DNA from: Druceiella hillmani
Taxonomy: Eukaryota > Arthropoda > Insecta > Lepidoptera > Hepialidae
Assembly: GCA_039881145.1 (NCBI GenBank)
Contig: JAYKKI010000037.1
Location: forward strand, 18,169,001-18,233,000
DNA: 64,000 nucleotides
Direction of reading: 5' to 3'
This document shows positions 1-13,070 of the stretch, in pieces (the stretch's first letter is position 1; every line of letters starts with the position of its first letter). The notes under the pieces were generated by a model. The model saw only the letters and a program-made list of their open reading frames with translations, was not told where the DNA came from and did not search any database. The position numbers were made by a program, and so were the translations under genes.

Positions 1-90
1 CTAAAATTTAAAGTACATCGCACTTGAACATTATTTCATATCATAATTTCGTGAGAACCCCGCATTCATGGGTCACAATTTAGTTCCTAA

Positions 91-126
91 TTTTATCTTC
101 AGTATGGATTTTATCTTCAGTATGGA
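91..126 (+). repeat. Duplicated transposon end, 2 x 18 bp
   Basis: TTTTATCTTCAGTATGGA occurs twice head to tail (91-108 and 109-126) at the left end of the inverted-repeat element. The right end has only one copy. This could be slippage, a nested end, or the footprint of an aberrant transposition. Confidence 0.85.
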
Positions 127-1258
127 TAGTGGGACACGATAAACATTAAAATTACATTAATTTTAGCTCGTAAAGTAAATGCTACAAAGCTGTACCTTCT
201 TATCACTTTTGAACGCAGCAATCGAATTCTCTACTCCTAAAGATATATTTATGACATTCGCTAAGGGAAAATTGCCGAAATTGAATTGAAACTAATAATT
301 CTCCCAGCTTTCAACGAGTACTACATTGCTATGATTCATTTGATATTCGCGTATTTACATTATCAGGTTTATGAAGGAAATTCGGTTTTGTTGATTTGAT
401 TCGAAGATTCGTTTTGATTGGAAGTAATTTTGATGCGTCTTTTATTTTTTCATACTATTTCTTAGATAAACTTTATGTAGATACGTTCTAGAGGTTTCAA
501 ACAAACACTTTTTGCAAGATATAGATAATAACACACGAGATAAATATTTACCCTAGTAAGTGAAGTGGTATGCAGATAAAGATTGACGATGCAAGACTTG
601 GTTTCCAAATAGTGGCAGCTACAGTGTGTCGCAAATTTATTGCACGTGGGTTGAAGTTGGCGCTGACTGCAGAGTGAATACGTAGTCTACGTCACATCTA
701 ACAAGATCATTTTTATTATTATATGTTATGGTCTGTTTTCTTTAAATTAAATGGAACGATTAAATAGTTACCGTATTTTGAAGTGTTATCACTCGGCAAA
801 GAATCAGTGGTAAAAATAATCTCCTCTATTTGATTCGACAATGGCATGAAACTTTAGACCTGTATTCATATAAATTGCTTTATTACATACAAGAGAAAAA
901 ATATCTCAAATTCCAAAAAATTATGTTTCATATTTTTTTTTAAATCTCCGCCTTTTTTGATATACCAATATTAAAGCGACATGAAAAATGTGTGAACTGT
1001 TATAAACGTTTATGTAGCGGATTTCATGATTTTAGTACGTTAAACCCGCTATATAATGATTAAATTACAAAATTTTTCAATTTATGATTGCATTAATATT
1101 GAATTTACAGAATAATTTGATGTTCATTTAATGAGTGTAATAACGATGAATGAACAATCTGTCAATCTTATAAATGTTTCGCTTTTTCATTTTTTTTTTC
1201 AAAATATAAAAGTATTATCGTATTATGTCTCGTCCCACTATCCATACTGAAGATAAAA
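91..1258. mobile_element. 1.15-kb element with 27-bp terminal inverted repeats
   Basis: The 27 bases at 109-135 (start TTTTATCTTCAGTATGG, end GTGGGAC) are repeated exactly in reverse complement at 1232-1258. Inward of this the arms still resemble each other for about ten bases before diverging. The interior has no open frame of note and no transposase similarity I recognise, so this looks like a non-autonomous DNA transposon or a deletion derivative. The superfamily is undecided. The inner part begins CAGTATGG, which hints at hAT, but the repeat runs nine bases further out, and no direct target duplication is visible because the left flank is itself a copy of the end. The interior at about 610-705 is less AT-rich than its surroundings. 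Confidence 0.6.
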
Positions 1259-1630
1259 CCCCCAAAGTTTTACACGTTATTGGAAGTACTAACGGAAGTA
1301 AGGTATAAGTAATGCATTCACTTAAAATATATTTTACATATATAATTGCTCAAATAATGTAGTCAGAAAGATGTACGCAAATATTATCATATCTGGACAG
1401 TAATACATTAATGTTGTCATGGAATCATGTTCATTACATCAAAATAAGGTACTCAATCTTTAATATTAAAAACCTGTAAACTTTTTGAAAGTTAGACAAA
1501 TGAGATTTGATCGAAATCGTCTACAAGATATTTTACAGCAAGTGAATGCAATTTTCAAAACAATTGGATCAATATTGTGTTAGGATTAGATGGATATAGT
1601 CACTTTTCGTTTATAAAACTGCAAAAAAAA

Positions 1631-1745
1631 TCGGTTTGTATTCCAGCGTTAATTTTTAATTATATTGTATTAATTTTTAAACGACTTAATTTTTGAACTC
1701 ATGTAAAAAAAAAAGTTATTTTCATCATTAATTTATTTATTAATA
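1631..1745 (+). repeat. Diverged direct repeat, copy A (copy B 2675-2785)
   Basis: The segment starting TCGGTTTGTATTCCA is followed by a T/A-rich stretch, a poly-A run and TTTCATCATTAATTTATT. The same order, starting TCGGTTCGTATTCCA and ending TTTCACCATTAATTTATT, recurs at 2675-2785. This points to an old dispersed repeat with two copies 1 kb apart. The family is not recognised. Confidence 0.5.
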
Positions 1746-1757
1746 TTATACACTACA

Positions 1758-1850
1758 CTTGAAAAAATATCGTATGTATTTTATTCCATCACAGTTACCT
1801 TTTTAAATATATACTACTTGAAAAAATATTGTATGTATTTTATTCCATTA
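1758..1850 (+). repeat. Tandem duplication, period 59 bp
   Basis: CTTGAAAAAATATCGTATG at 1758 recurs at 1817 with one change. The match continues through GTATTTTATTCCAT, giving a two-copy tandem duplication with few substitutions. Confidence 0.8.
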
Positions 1851-3363
1851 CATTAATTATCCTAAAATAAGGTTATTTAGTCCTCAAATAGGAAGCTTGT
1901 AGAATGTGATAAATTGGTGGATGGATTGTCGAATGTCGAAGTCTTAAAAAAACGGGTTAATGGCTTAATATTATAGTGGTCTTATTGAGAGAAAAAACAT
2001 ATTGAATTAGTTCTATCACATAAAATGTAACGACTAGAAATATGATATACGTATTTATATACAAATTTCCCTACTTGCTGAATAGTTTCATAAGTAGGGA
2101 AATGCTTGCTGAATGGCTTTTATCTCTTCCCCCTGGAGAGGAAATAAAAGCAGAATTTGTCATTTTAGTAGTCCCAAAGCATATCCACCATAAAGTATAG
2201 ATTTTGCGAGGTGATAGATATGTAGCAATAGCGGCGAAATTCTGTTATACGTTTCGATTTACTTTATTAATTTGCTAAAGGCGCCTGTCTGCCTAATGTT
2301 CGGGCAAGGTGATACTCTATATTATATGTCACTGTTTATTATGTTGTGTTAAACTTCTTCGATTTAAGAAATATTATGGATTGTAAAGAAATATTAAATA
2401 GAAATAAATAAAATATGATTTTTTTATTTTTGTTAAATAATGAGCAGAATGGAAAACAGTTCATAGTAACTATATATCTTTATTTAATTACCTTATTCAA
2501 TGGTCCGACAGGAGTCTGGTTTAAAATCTCGCTTTCTTTTCATGTTATTTCAAAATCAAAAATATTATTTGTTTATCAAGTTGAAATAAAGAACACTTAT
2601 CATTCACTTGTTAAAATGTTCCTTTTTTTACATCTGTGATATTGTTTTATGCCAAAAAAATATATATGGGAGTCTCGGTTCGTATTCCATTGTTAACTTT
2701 CATTTTGTTTTACTAATCTTTAAAGGATTGTATTTAGTTTTTAAACTTAAGGAAAAAAAATTACTTTCACCATTAATTTATTAAAAATTTACTCATTTTA
2801 ACACCCGTATTTTTATGCCTTGAGTTTACTTATCTATGTTTACTAGGATGATGGGAATATGCCCACTGTAAACTTTAGAACTCCTGCTGTAAGAATGTTA
2901 CCCCTAAATACACAGACTTTCTTCAAATTTATGGCGATCACTTTTAAACATAGTTGGCAATTTTATATGAAATGGTTTCAAAATTGTATTGTAAATTAGC
3001 ATTGAATATAAATCTAGCGTGAAACAAACCTCCATTAATATTATAAAAATGTGTTCAAATATATATCAATAAATAAATATATTTCGTAAGCTGCAAAATT
3101 ATTCAATATAAGACAATTATATATTAATAAAGTGTACTTTCAATTATAGTCCACTAAAATTAGCACAATGTGTTGAAGTAAATGCCAACAGCAACTTTTT
3201 TATAGTTTGGGCATATAAAAAATATTATGTCAGCAGATTATTTACTGAAATATTCTTTAGGATTTTTCATTATTAATACAAAACCACATTTGTTACTAAT
3301 TTGTTGACCCTTTATCAAAACTATATTATGGTATATAATGCAAGATAGTATAAATTAAAGATA

Positions 3364-3400
3364 GATTTTATATGCATGCACTTAGTATGCATGTAAAATC
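3364..3400. repeat. Hairpin, 15-bp arms
   Basis: GATTTTATATGCATG pairs with the reverse complement at 3386-3400 with one mismatch across a short loop. No function is indicated. Confidence 0.6.
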
Positions 3401-4139
3401 TTAACCAACTTATAATAGTATTGAATACCGTTCCTAGTAACTGCGACTGCAACATGCCCCTTGCCGAGTAGTTCTCACCCATTAGCTGTTAAATTTTCTA
3501 ATAAATGGCATGTGAAGATAAATAATCAAGCAGATTTTAGTCTACAATTTACAAATAAGTTATTTTTAATATAAAAAAAATATAAAAAAAATTATTTTAA
3601 TTTATTTTTACATAACGTTAAAATATAATTTCGCTGAACCTTCTAAAAACCACTATTTTATTAAAATATCTCTCATCATATAAACATTTTTTCATAAAAA
3701 AATCACTTAATTTGAAACATGAGTGCCCGACTCATGTAAAACTTAAGAATTTTTAAGTAAATATATGATAAAGAGTATTTTTCGATATAAATTAAATAAA
3801 GAAATAATATTTTTTATAAGAAAATAAAATAAAAATCGGGGGCCACTTGAATTTTTACCCTATCGTCCTCGGTTCCAGAAAAATTATGAAGCAGACATTA
3901 TTATGAAACTTATTTTAGTTAACTCATTAATGAGCAAATATCATTTAATGAGCAGAAAAGTTAGATTTTCTCAATTTTGTATATACACTACATAAGTTGT
4001 GAATACCCTTAATATTAAATATTTTTCTATTTTTAACTACAGACAGTAGATAAATTATTCATGAACATTTATCTAATTATTATTTAACTTTTACAATCAT
4101 TAATCATCATAAAGGAATATTCCAATCAGTTAGTAAATC

Positions 4140-5235
4140 TTATATAACACAAATAGAATAAAACTCTTTGAAACTAAATATTAACTTATTTTTTGTTATG
4201 AAATTGCAATAAGCAATTACATTTCCTGGTACCACACAGATATACTTTATATCTGACGCAATATGCTGTAGTAAACATATTACAATTTTTTCTTCTACAT
4301 CTTTTTTGCAAGCCAGAGTTAGCAATTATTTGCTATATAACCATGTCACAAATAAGTCCATTCAGGTATGATAAAACGAAGACTTTGTTTCCTATAGGGT
4401 TTGATTTTCCTGGAAAATATTCCGCAATGGCCAGTAAATGGTATTATCATCTTATCAATGCATCTGCTCTTGATTGATGACTACACCCATTCAATACCGC
4501 ATTAAAAAGTGGAGCCACTTTCCAAATTTTAGTGTTTTTACCTTGCTCGGAACGTCGGCATCAAAAACAACTTTTTAGGAAGATCTAACGCAAAAAAAAT
4601 TACTTCGAGTCATTGCGCTTTTTACGATATGAGTATTGAGTTGACCAATACATTATTATTTTTGGTAATTGAATTCATCCCCTTATTAACAGAATGCCTA
4701 TAAAAGAGTTCAGTTCTTTCAAAGTCTGCTTCAGCTCTTTTCCATTGTTTGTGAGGTAAGTTCTGTTAGTTGCGACCACCAACTGTTCTAAAATCTGATT
4801 GTCAATAAACTGTTTAAAAAACTCTTCATTTGCCCATCCATTCGTATTTGGCAAATTATATCTCAGTTGAAAAATTGGTATATTTACGGGTGAAAATTTT
4901 TTAATCCAGCTGTTGCCCGCTAAAGCAGTGCTGATGCCGAAGATAGAACATTTGACCATGTTTACCTCCTCTCTTTACTCTAAGGATAGCTTACAATTGC
5001 TTTATTGGCCATCTCCAGTTCTAGCCCCATGTCTGGTTCTAGAACGACCCCTGCTGATACTGCATGTGGACGAGATCTTTGATATTTCAGATTCTGGGCA
5101 GCTTTCTTCTCTGTCTTCTGCCTCTGAAGCGCTTCATGAACCAGGTTCAGCAACGGGTAGCGTCCTCGTTTCGTGGTACGGGAATAAAAAAAAGAAAGAA
5201 AATAACATGGGGTATGTTATTTTCTTCAGACAAAT
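4140..5235 (-). pseudogene. piggyBac-family transposase relic 1
   Basis: Reading the minus strand, fragments appear in the family order. First comes an acidic Ser/Glu-rich N-terminus (about 5185-5060, with SEAEDREESCPESEISK). Then comes the N-terminal domain (4959-4675), with WANEEFFKQFIDNQILEQ, ATNRTY and LKELNSFIGILL, followed by LPKIIMYWSTQYSYR just after a stop. Next is a 'DEQMIPFTG'-like block and GNKVFVLSYLNGLICDM (about 4440-4330). The last block (4325-4140) contains YCNFITKNKLIFSFKEFYSI, matching the family's conserved 'YDNFFTS..LL..L' stretch. Stops and frame changes separate the blocks, so it cannot encode a working enzyme. The C-terminal third is not recognisable below 4140, and TTAA-flanked ends were not found. 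The plus-strand frame at 4913-5254 is merely antisense to this relic. Family assignment is from remembered motif order. Confidence 0.75.
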
Positions 5236-5517
5236 CTACTTCAGAATAATTTAACCTTACATTATCATTTATCATAACCTCATATTATCATTTACCCTTC
5301 TGAAATGTTGTAATCCCTTAAACTTTGCCAAAAAAAAGGGCTAAAATAGTGTTAGAAAGCGAATATGTTTCATATTGTACAGGTGCTACACTGGGACCTT
5401 CGTACTCTCAGTTCAAATTGAGACCGCAAAAAAAATTGTACGTGTAGGCTCCGACGCGCGACTGAAGGGGAAATGTTGATATCTTTCTTTTTTCACCCGG
5501 GTTGTCTCAAGGCGATT

Positions 5518-5617
5518 TACGATTGTATAAAATAGGTAGTGATTAAATAAAATAGATACGATTGTATTAAATAGGTAATGAAAATAGGTTACGATGTACG
5601 ATTGTATAAAATAGGTA
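5518..5617 (+). repeat. Minisatellite, three 21-bp cores every 40 bp
   Basis: TACGATTGTATAAAATAGGT occurs at 5518, with one change at 5557, and again at 5597. Related 'AAAATAGGT' words lie between them. It sits immediately inside the left arm of the 5474/8772 inverted repeat, where many transposons carry subterminal repeats. Confidence 0.75.
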
Positions 5618-6429
5618 ACACTGTATATAAATATAAATATCAATATTATTGAAAATAAATGGAGCATTATTTAATAAAAAATGCTGAAAATATAGTTATT
5701 TTCAAGTAAATCACAAATGAAAAAGATAAAACTTATGCAATAAAATTAAAAACATATAGTAACGTCAGACTAAAAAGTTAAAATCAAAAGATATTTTTCG
5801 ATTTTGTAGGATCGAAGAAACAAATACTCACACATAATGATATTTAATGATTATATCTTGATACAAGCGAACGATAGTAAACAAAAATACCGCGTGCCTC
5901 CGGCCGCGCCATGTTTACTCGCAATGAAAATAAGAACAATATGAAACACAATCTCATCAGCCTACGGCAGACAGATATCTAATTTATCCACTTAGAGCAA
6001 AAGTTCTGACAAACAGCGATATATGGTGATTTAAGATTGTTTTCTTTCCTATCTAGCATATAAACTACGCCAGGCCCCAGGAGGGTATAATTTCTTCATA
6101 ATGTTTACTTTTACAGAAAACGTGTAATTGATATTTTACCGTTGCTTTGACATATTCATACATTTTACCCTGAGTCTATAGATTTATATGATGAGTCATG
6201 GATTGATGATTATTAATTATCCTAGTAGGAAATAATGACCTGCATTCATTCATAAAATAATTATGTCATTATAAAATCGCGACCTATTTCTTCCAAAGTC
6301 GAATATTATGAGTTAGGTGAACATAAGCATTATTTGAACATAACGAATAGACCTTATCTGAAAATTTATTATTTTAATAATAGTGACAATTACTAGAAAT
6401 AATATTACATTTTGCTACTATTATGTTCT

Positions 6430-6740
6430 TTAGAAAAACAAAAAATGGGAAAAATATGAAAATGTGATACTTATACGGATGCTTTTAATTCAACAATAAA
6501 ACGAGCTAGAAGAAGAATTTACTATAAGAAAGAATATAAGAAGGATGAAAAAGTTATAAAGGTAGCTGAATTTAATTCTGCAGGGAAAAAAATGTTGATG
6601 ACAATGAAGCAATATTGATGAAAATCAATTTTGTGGAATAAATATAATTTAATATAAATCTACAAGTAACATTAAATGAAGTAAATACGGAGGAAAAAAG
6701 AGTTTATCATTATTACGAGAAAGATTAAAAGTACTTGCGA
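6430..6740 (+). pseudogene. Decayed coding-like patch, unassigned
   Basis: Short stop-free runs in different frames look more protein-like than the surroundings: FNSTIKRARRRIYYKKEYKK followed by DEKVIKVAEFNSAGKK near 6475-6595, and GGKKSLSLLRERLKVLAMEL ending at a stop near 6750. This fits a frameshifted relic inside the inverted-repeat interval, but I do not recognise the family and the signal is weak. Confidence 0.2.
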
Positions 6741-8484
6741 TGGAATTACACGACTAATAACTGTATAAAAGTTATTTTTATTTAAATTACTGTGCGTTCC
6801 TGCCTAATTCATTATTATTTATACCTTTGTATCGTATTACCTGTTTTTCCTATGTGCTTGTATTGAACTACTTTTTGATTAAATTCTTCCACTTTTTCAA
6901 CTCTTTAGGTAAATACATAAGTTGAGCATGGAGTTTTCAAAATAAAATGAAATAAAACATAATTTATGAGTGACATCATGTCATCTCCAAATTCTGTTTT
7001 TTTGGAATAACTTGCAAAATTTATTTGTGATATAATTGGGACAAGGTTTTTACTAGAAAAAAAAATTAATTTTTTACTGCATAAATATATTACTTATTGG
7101 ATATTCCAGAGTCTTAAAAAATTTTGAGGTGTAAATCCCTAACTTTTTAAAGCAAGTTAATAAAAAACTTTCTTCTGTGTAGTTTTTATTGAACGTCGCT
7201 ACCGCGTTTTGTGTTCAGGTTATTCTATCTTAAAGAGATTGATTGCTTGAATCACAATAATTATTAAAGTGTGATTTGGACAACTTCTTTTTCTATTTGG
7301 AAGACAACTCTATTATATGTTGCTCATATTTATTGACAAACATTGAAAACATATTTAGTTGGATTCAGCCAATATGCAAGGTTAACCAGAATTATATTAA
7401 TTGTAAGTTTAATCATGTTCAATAAACATTTTTAAGCCTATAGTTGAAGCATAAGAGAGGTAGAAAGGCGTTTTGTGCGTCATTCTGGATATTAATATTT
7501 CGTATTTAAGCCTAAAAATTAAATATTATAAATAAAAAAATAATTAAGATAACTATCGGTTAATATTTATTTCGATTAGTATGTAATCTTGCTACCTAAA
7601 CTCAACCTTTTCAAGGACGATGCAAATATGTGGCTTAATGATATTTAATCGTATGTCAAAACTGTTATATCGTAAAACAAATTAAATGGCTCTGATAAAT
7701 TATTGTATGACTTTCTTAATATGAATATCCGACGAAGATACTAACAGACATATACAATTCATTAATGTTTTTCATTTAATTTAAACAAATCTTATTTTTT
7801 TAAATGAAATGAAAAACAAATTGTTTCAACAAAAATAAAATAAAGATATTTTCAGAATTTCCAGTTCTAAGTGGTAAAGTTTATGGAAAGACGAGTGAAG
7901 ATCGTAGGTTACTTGTCTTTCTACAAACTATTTTCCATTTGTTTTCATTTAATTATTTTCAAAACTCAAGAAGTGAATTTGAAAAATTATTAAATGTGAC
8001 TGCGGTGATCACGTTATGTAAGATGAGACAATTAAATCTTTCAAAAGGAAAGATTCTAAGCAAAAAAACAGGTGTAGTTTAAAAGTAAAATAAAGCACTA
8101 TGATTTCTTTATGTCCGTATCCGCCCATCCATCAGTTACAGCCTCACAATTTTTACAGGTTAGACATATATGAATTTGTTTTGTATTAGTTTTATAGGAA
8201 GGTTTTAATTATTACACAAAAATATACAGTTGGCCCATTATTCGTTTCTTTCTATTTGTATTGATCAATAAAATTAGATTTGAGCATATCATTTATTGAT
8301 TTATATTTCTCTTTTCACTTTTTCTTCATTATGGTTTCAACTATAAAGTTAACAGCATAAATTGGAGTGGAAAAATCGTTATGTGCGCAAATATTTGACG
8401 GAAGATAATTTAATGCATCTGTATGAAATGTTATGAAACAAATTATACGAATAATTATATTATGCAAATAGACCATTTAAATGT

Positions 8485-8558
8485 TGTATTTGTTTTTTGA
8501 GATTTATTGTATAGAAAGTGCAAATGTATTTGTTTTTTGAGATTCATTGCATAAAAAA
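8485..8558 (+). repeat. Tandem duplication, period 41 bp
   Basis: GTATTTGTTTTTTGAGATT followed by TATTGTATAGAAA-like sequence at 8485 is repeated at 8526 with a few transitions. Confidence 0.8.
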
Positions 8559-11500
8559 TAAATCAAATTAATAAATTCCTTTTGTTTTCGTCACTGTTGT
8601 CAATATGAAGGTCCTTTATTAACGCACAGTGCAACTAGTGCATGGCAGGAACGGGTCAGACGGGTGCTTGGATTGATAACAGCGTCTCAATAAGACGATG
8701 GTAATGAATATAAAATAATAGTCCCCATGTGAGCCTTGAAACAACCCGGGTGAAAAAAGAAAGATATCAACAGATCATATACTAAACGCGGAGTCTGTAA
8801 AATTAAAATCAGTAAGCTTGTCCATTATTGTTTTTGTATAATATTGCAAGACTACATTTATTTATAATTTTTGACTTTACCGCCGCAAAGTACAATAGTC
8901 AATACCATATATTATTACTATTGTGAAGTTAGAAACACTATTATGATGTTGAAAGTGAATCTAACACGTATTAGTATGTAATATTCACACGTATTAATCT
9001 TGTATTATTTTAAAGAACGGATCATATTTTCAAATATTGTGATTATTAAAATAACTTGTATTATTGAATGAACAATAACCTTGGATCAGTTTACATAACT
9101 TTACTTTTAGATGAAATCGACATATCCTACAAAATATTTTTCAATTTTACCGGTATTCGCTTTAAATTATACGAGATTCATAGGTGGATTTAAAATTACC
9201 CCCATAAACTTTATTTACAAAGGGTACACTGAACAAACTATTATTAAAAGTAATTTGTTTATTATTAGATTAAGTGGCAACGAATTCCTTCGATTCGATT
9301 CACAATTAAAGTAGCAGTAAGAAGTTAATTGTTGATTAAGGGAAAAATTCAACATACTAAATAGAAACTATTAACATTTTTTAAAATGTATGGAGTTTTT
9401 GATAGAGTTTTTAATAAAGACCATGTCATTTCCCATTATCAAAAGTAGGAACCCAAATTCAAATTGGTTTTTTGACAGATACATTTTCTACAATTTAGAA
9501 AAAAAAACTTCCACCATTGTTTTAAACAAGATAGTTCTGAATGGTACATATATCGTAGAGAAGTTTATTCAAATTCGTTTACTAAACATTTTATATAGAT
9601 GAAGATTAACCGGTCCCTCAGAAATTCAAATAACCTTAAAAAAGACTACATCGGTTGGAAAAAAATAAAAGACTTTGTGTTTTATAATAATTCAAGTTCC
9701 TGTTTTTAATAATATTCTTTTTAGATCCCAATCCATATACGGTTAGTTATCTCCAGAACTAATAATTTAAATCCTTCGAAATGCAATTTAATTTTTGAGA
9801 CTCTTCAAACTTTGTTTGATCAACGAAGAACTACATTCAACCAGCCTCGTTAGTCATGGAAATGAAAGAGAACTCTCACTTATGGGTACTTTCAATTTTT
9901 TAATAAAACTATTATTGTTAGATATTACTGACATTGACGTTAATTGCAAATGGATTTGTAAGGTTGTTAATTAGTTGTTAAAACCACAGCAGAAAATCAA
10001 ATAACATTTTAATGTGATTAAATTATCATCATCGTGTAAATATCTCATTCATTTGAACGTAATTTTCAATAACTTTATAAAAGATAAACCCCTTGTGTAA
10101 GCCAATAGGAAAATTAATCCATCACAAGTCATAATACTAGCGCCAACACATTATCACTAGGTGTTACCAGTGACTAAATAGTACTTTAGCAAAAAAAAAT
10201 TATTTTATTGTATTGCCAACATTATACAGAAAACATATTTTTAACATATTGCTAACGAAGTGTATCAAAAATTTCTTTTTTGTTACGTCATTTTGGCATT
10301 ATACATTTTACTCCAAAATGGTAACAATCACTTTTATATTCTGTTATTGTTTTATCAAAAATTTCAGAGATTTGTGATTGTGTTGGATATTTATTATTTA
10401 CTTATTACCGACTACAAAAAAAGAAGATTCTATGTTGTATGTGTATTTGTATATACGTGAGTATGTTCGTCAATACTTGTGAATCAATTTTGACAATTCC
10501 TTCACCAGTGGAAAGTTTATATTTAAGTGCATAAAATATTAAGGCGTCACTCTTAGTATATTAGTTATAGTTAAGAAACTAGTGAAGGGTGTAATAATTA
10601 AATAATTTCAGTACGTTTTTAATCATTGATTTCTTAAATTTCATTTCATTTATTTTCTTCAAATATTTTATATATTTTGTATGTGTTCTACATACGTCTA
10701 CTCAACTACTTTTGTTTTATGATGGCAAAATTTGCTTTTTAGAATTGAAATATATTTCTTAAAGTATCTTTATCAAAACAAATCAGTTTAAGGGAATTTT
10801 TTAATCTTGCTCAAAATAAACAATTTTTTTAATAAAACTACAAAAAAACGCATGTCAGATGAATATTAGAAAAAAAATTAGGAAAGGGGATAATAAATAT
10901 TTTCAATTACCACTAAGACAATATATTTCATTCCCATATTATTGTGCAGAATTGTGATTGAAATAATAAAAACAAGCAACATGCAGCTTCATTCACATCG
11001 AGAGATGCTCGTTTGTATTCAGATCTGCGTCTGCTCTCTGAATATTTAAACATGCGCATGTCACTGTCGAAACAAGCAACAAATAAATTCTTCACGCCCC
11101 TTTCTATATAGACATAAGCCTTTCATGTATCTTTGCAAACAAACTAATTTTCATAATATACATTCGCCTCTTTTTTTGTTATTGTGAATGGGCTCTCGAA
11201 GTAAAACGAAAGCAATGCAAGCAAGAACTGATATATTATTCATATGTAAATAAATTTAATATTTTGGACTAAAGTGCGGTGAGTAAGAATGACAGAGCGA
11301 CATAATTTTAAATACGAATGCCCTTAAGAACTTTCGTCTTTTTTAAAAGATTCTCTTTTGGGGGAATAAAAATATTAAAAAAAAATTGTCAAATGACATA
11401 CGATTTTCGTAATTGTACACTAATATAAGGTTTTAGAAACCATTAATAAATAGGTTGCATCTACACATATTTTTAAAATAATTTTGTAAACGTTTTTATA

Positions 11501-11668
11501 TTTTCTTTTATGAGTTGTTAATATTTCATTATTACTGAGATTTATTTTGTAATTCTTTCGATTGTTTCGTTAAAAGACTGGTATAATTGAAAATAAAATC
11601 ATACCGTAATTTTAAAAATAATTATAAAATACCAAGGGCTAATATAAACACACATACATACGTATATA

Positions 11669-11671
<3 letters not shown>

Positions 11672-11715
<44 letters not shown>
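11672..11715. repeat. (AT)n microsatellite
   Basis: An uninterrupted AT dinucleotide tract of about 44 bases is preceded by CACATACATACG-type degenerate CA/TA repeats. Confidence 0.95.
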
Positions 11716-11718
<3 letters not shown>

Positions 11719-12975
11719 TATATGATCGTTCATAGGTATTTACTAAGCATTTGTCTGTTTTTATAGGTAAAGCACAAATGATCAAATTTAAATAAATGTT
11801 TAGAAATTGAATATTGACAAATTATTCCTTTAAATAAATAAAAAAAATCGTATGACAAATCTTTTAGGGAAAAACGTGTACTTTAATATCTTTCATAAAA
11901 AGTTGGTAAGATATTTTTATTAAAATTTCATTATATTTTCATTAAATCAGGCCATTGTCCGTGTTGTGAACATTTCGTCTATTCGGTCTTCTGACGGGTA
12001 CTCTTTCCTCGGATTATTTTTTTAAAACTTGATAGATTGAATTCAGGTGAATATTTTGGATCAACTAGTTTAATAATCTTTTCCACGCTAAAAATTTAAC
12101 GAAAGTTTCAAAACCATTTTACGCAATTGTAAATTTTTTTACAATACTGACGTGCCCAACGGCAAGTTATACTCTGAACATTTATGGGAAAACGTTTGAA
12201 AAATGTCGTGGCGCAGTTTTCTAGACAGGCCATTATAACGCGTGTAAGCAATTTATATTCGATCAGCAATTTATTTCATAATCGTCGCAATCGATCTTTA
12301 AGTTTTTCTCAAAGACACGATGACACGACATAATCAAAAGTTGTGTTATCTTCGTCGTCGGATATTCCAAGACGATTTCCTTTTTCTTCTACCACTCTTT
12401 TCTAAATTTATCGACCCCATATTAGGGTAAATAATTTTCCAGAAACAAGCATATCTGAATTCTATATATCGCAAGAAAAAAAACGTGAAGGATATCTATT
12501 GTGAAGGATATGAACAAAAGTATAATATCACTTACACTCAGCGCAAGTTTGATTTTTTATTATGATTTTAAAGCGGAGCGTCGTATATATTTGATGCCTT
12601 AATGGAATGAATTCCATAATTTGGCAGCGTACGGCGATTTGAATATTGGATCAAAAGTTCTTTGAGGTAATTAATAAAGAAAAGTTTACCCATTTAAATT
12701 TAAAAAATACTTACTACAGATAAGTATTAACATTCTCAGAAATTATTATGGAAAGTTTAATGATTTAATTAATGACTTTTAATAAAAAATTAGGATAATA
12801 TTATTTGTTTGTTGTGTTTCCACTTTTTCTCACGAAAAGTTTGTTTTACGTAAAAAAATACTCAAGCTAATTAGTTCTATTTACTATTGAGTTCTACTTT
12901 CGTCAAAACATTTTTTTTAAAACTTAACTTATTTCCGTAACATTCAATAAAGTTGAAACGGCAGTTTATATACGT

Positions 12976-12976
<1 letters not shown>

Positions 12977-13069
<93 letters not shown>

Positions 13070-13070
13070 T
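12977..13070. repeat. (TA)n microsatellite with CATA interruptions
   Basis: A TA tract of about 90 bases is interrupted at a few places by C or G, giving ACATATAT and TGTATATA. It is a long potential cruciform or slippage site. Confidence 0.95.

Larger units (their letters stand above)
1259..4139. other. AT-rich non-coding stretch with old duplications
   Basis: I see no gene. The stretch holds poly-A/T runs, the two duplications and one hairpin listed separately, and no RNA gene that I recognise. A 74-codon open frame starting at 2415 has the hydrophobic, Phe/Leu/Ile-rich make-up expected of random AT-rich sequence. Confidence 0.6.
5474..8772. mobile_element. 3.3-kb interval bounded by a 40-bp inverted repeat
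   Basis: The 40 bases at 5474-5513 (start TGTTGATATCTTTC, containing CACCCGGGTTGT) recur in reverse complement at 8733-8772 with a single mismatch. The CCCGGG core stands out in this AT-rich window. The outer flanks do not match and no clear target duplication is visible. The interval contains a 40-bp-period minisatellite just inside the left arm, a decayed coding-like patch (6430-6740) and a GC-richer block next to the right arm (8625-8700). It is either a decayed transposon or two opposed copies of one repeat end. No transposase was recognised. Confidence 0.5.

Noticed and set aside
4913..5254. 113-codon plus-strand frame
   Set aside because: It lies antisense to the N-terminal region of the piggyBac relic, which explains its better composition.
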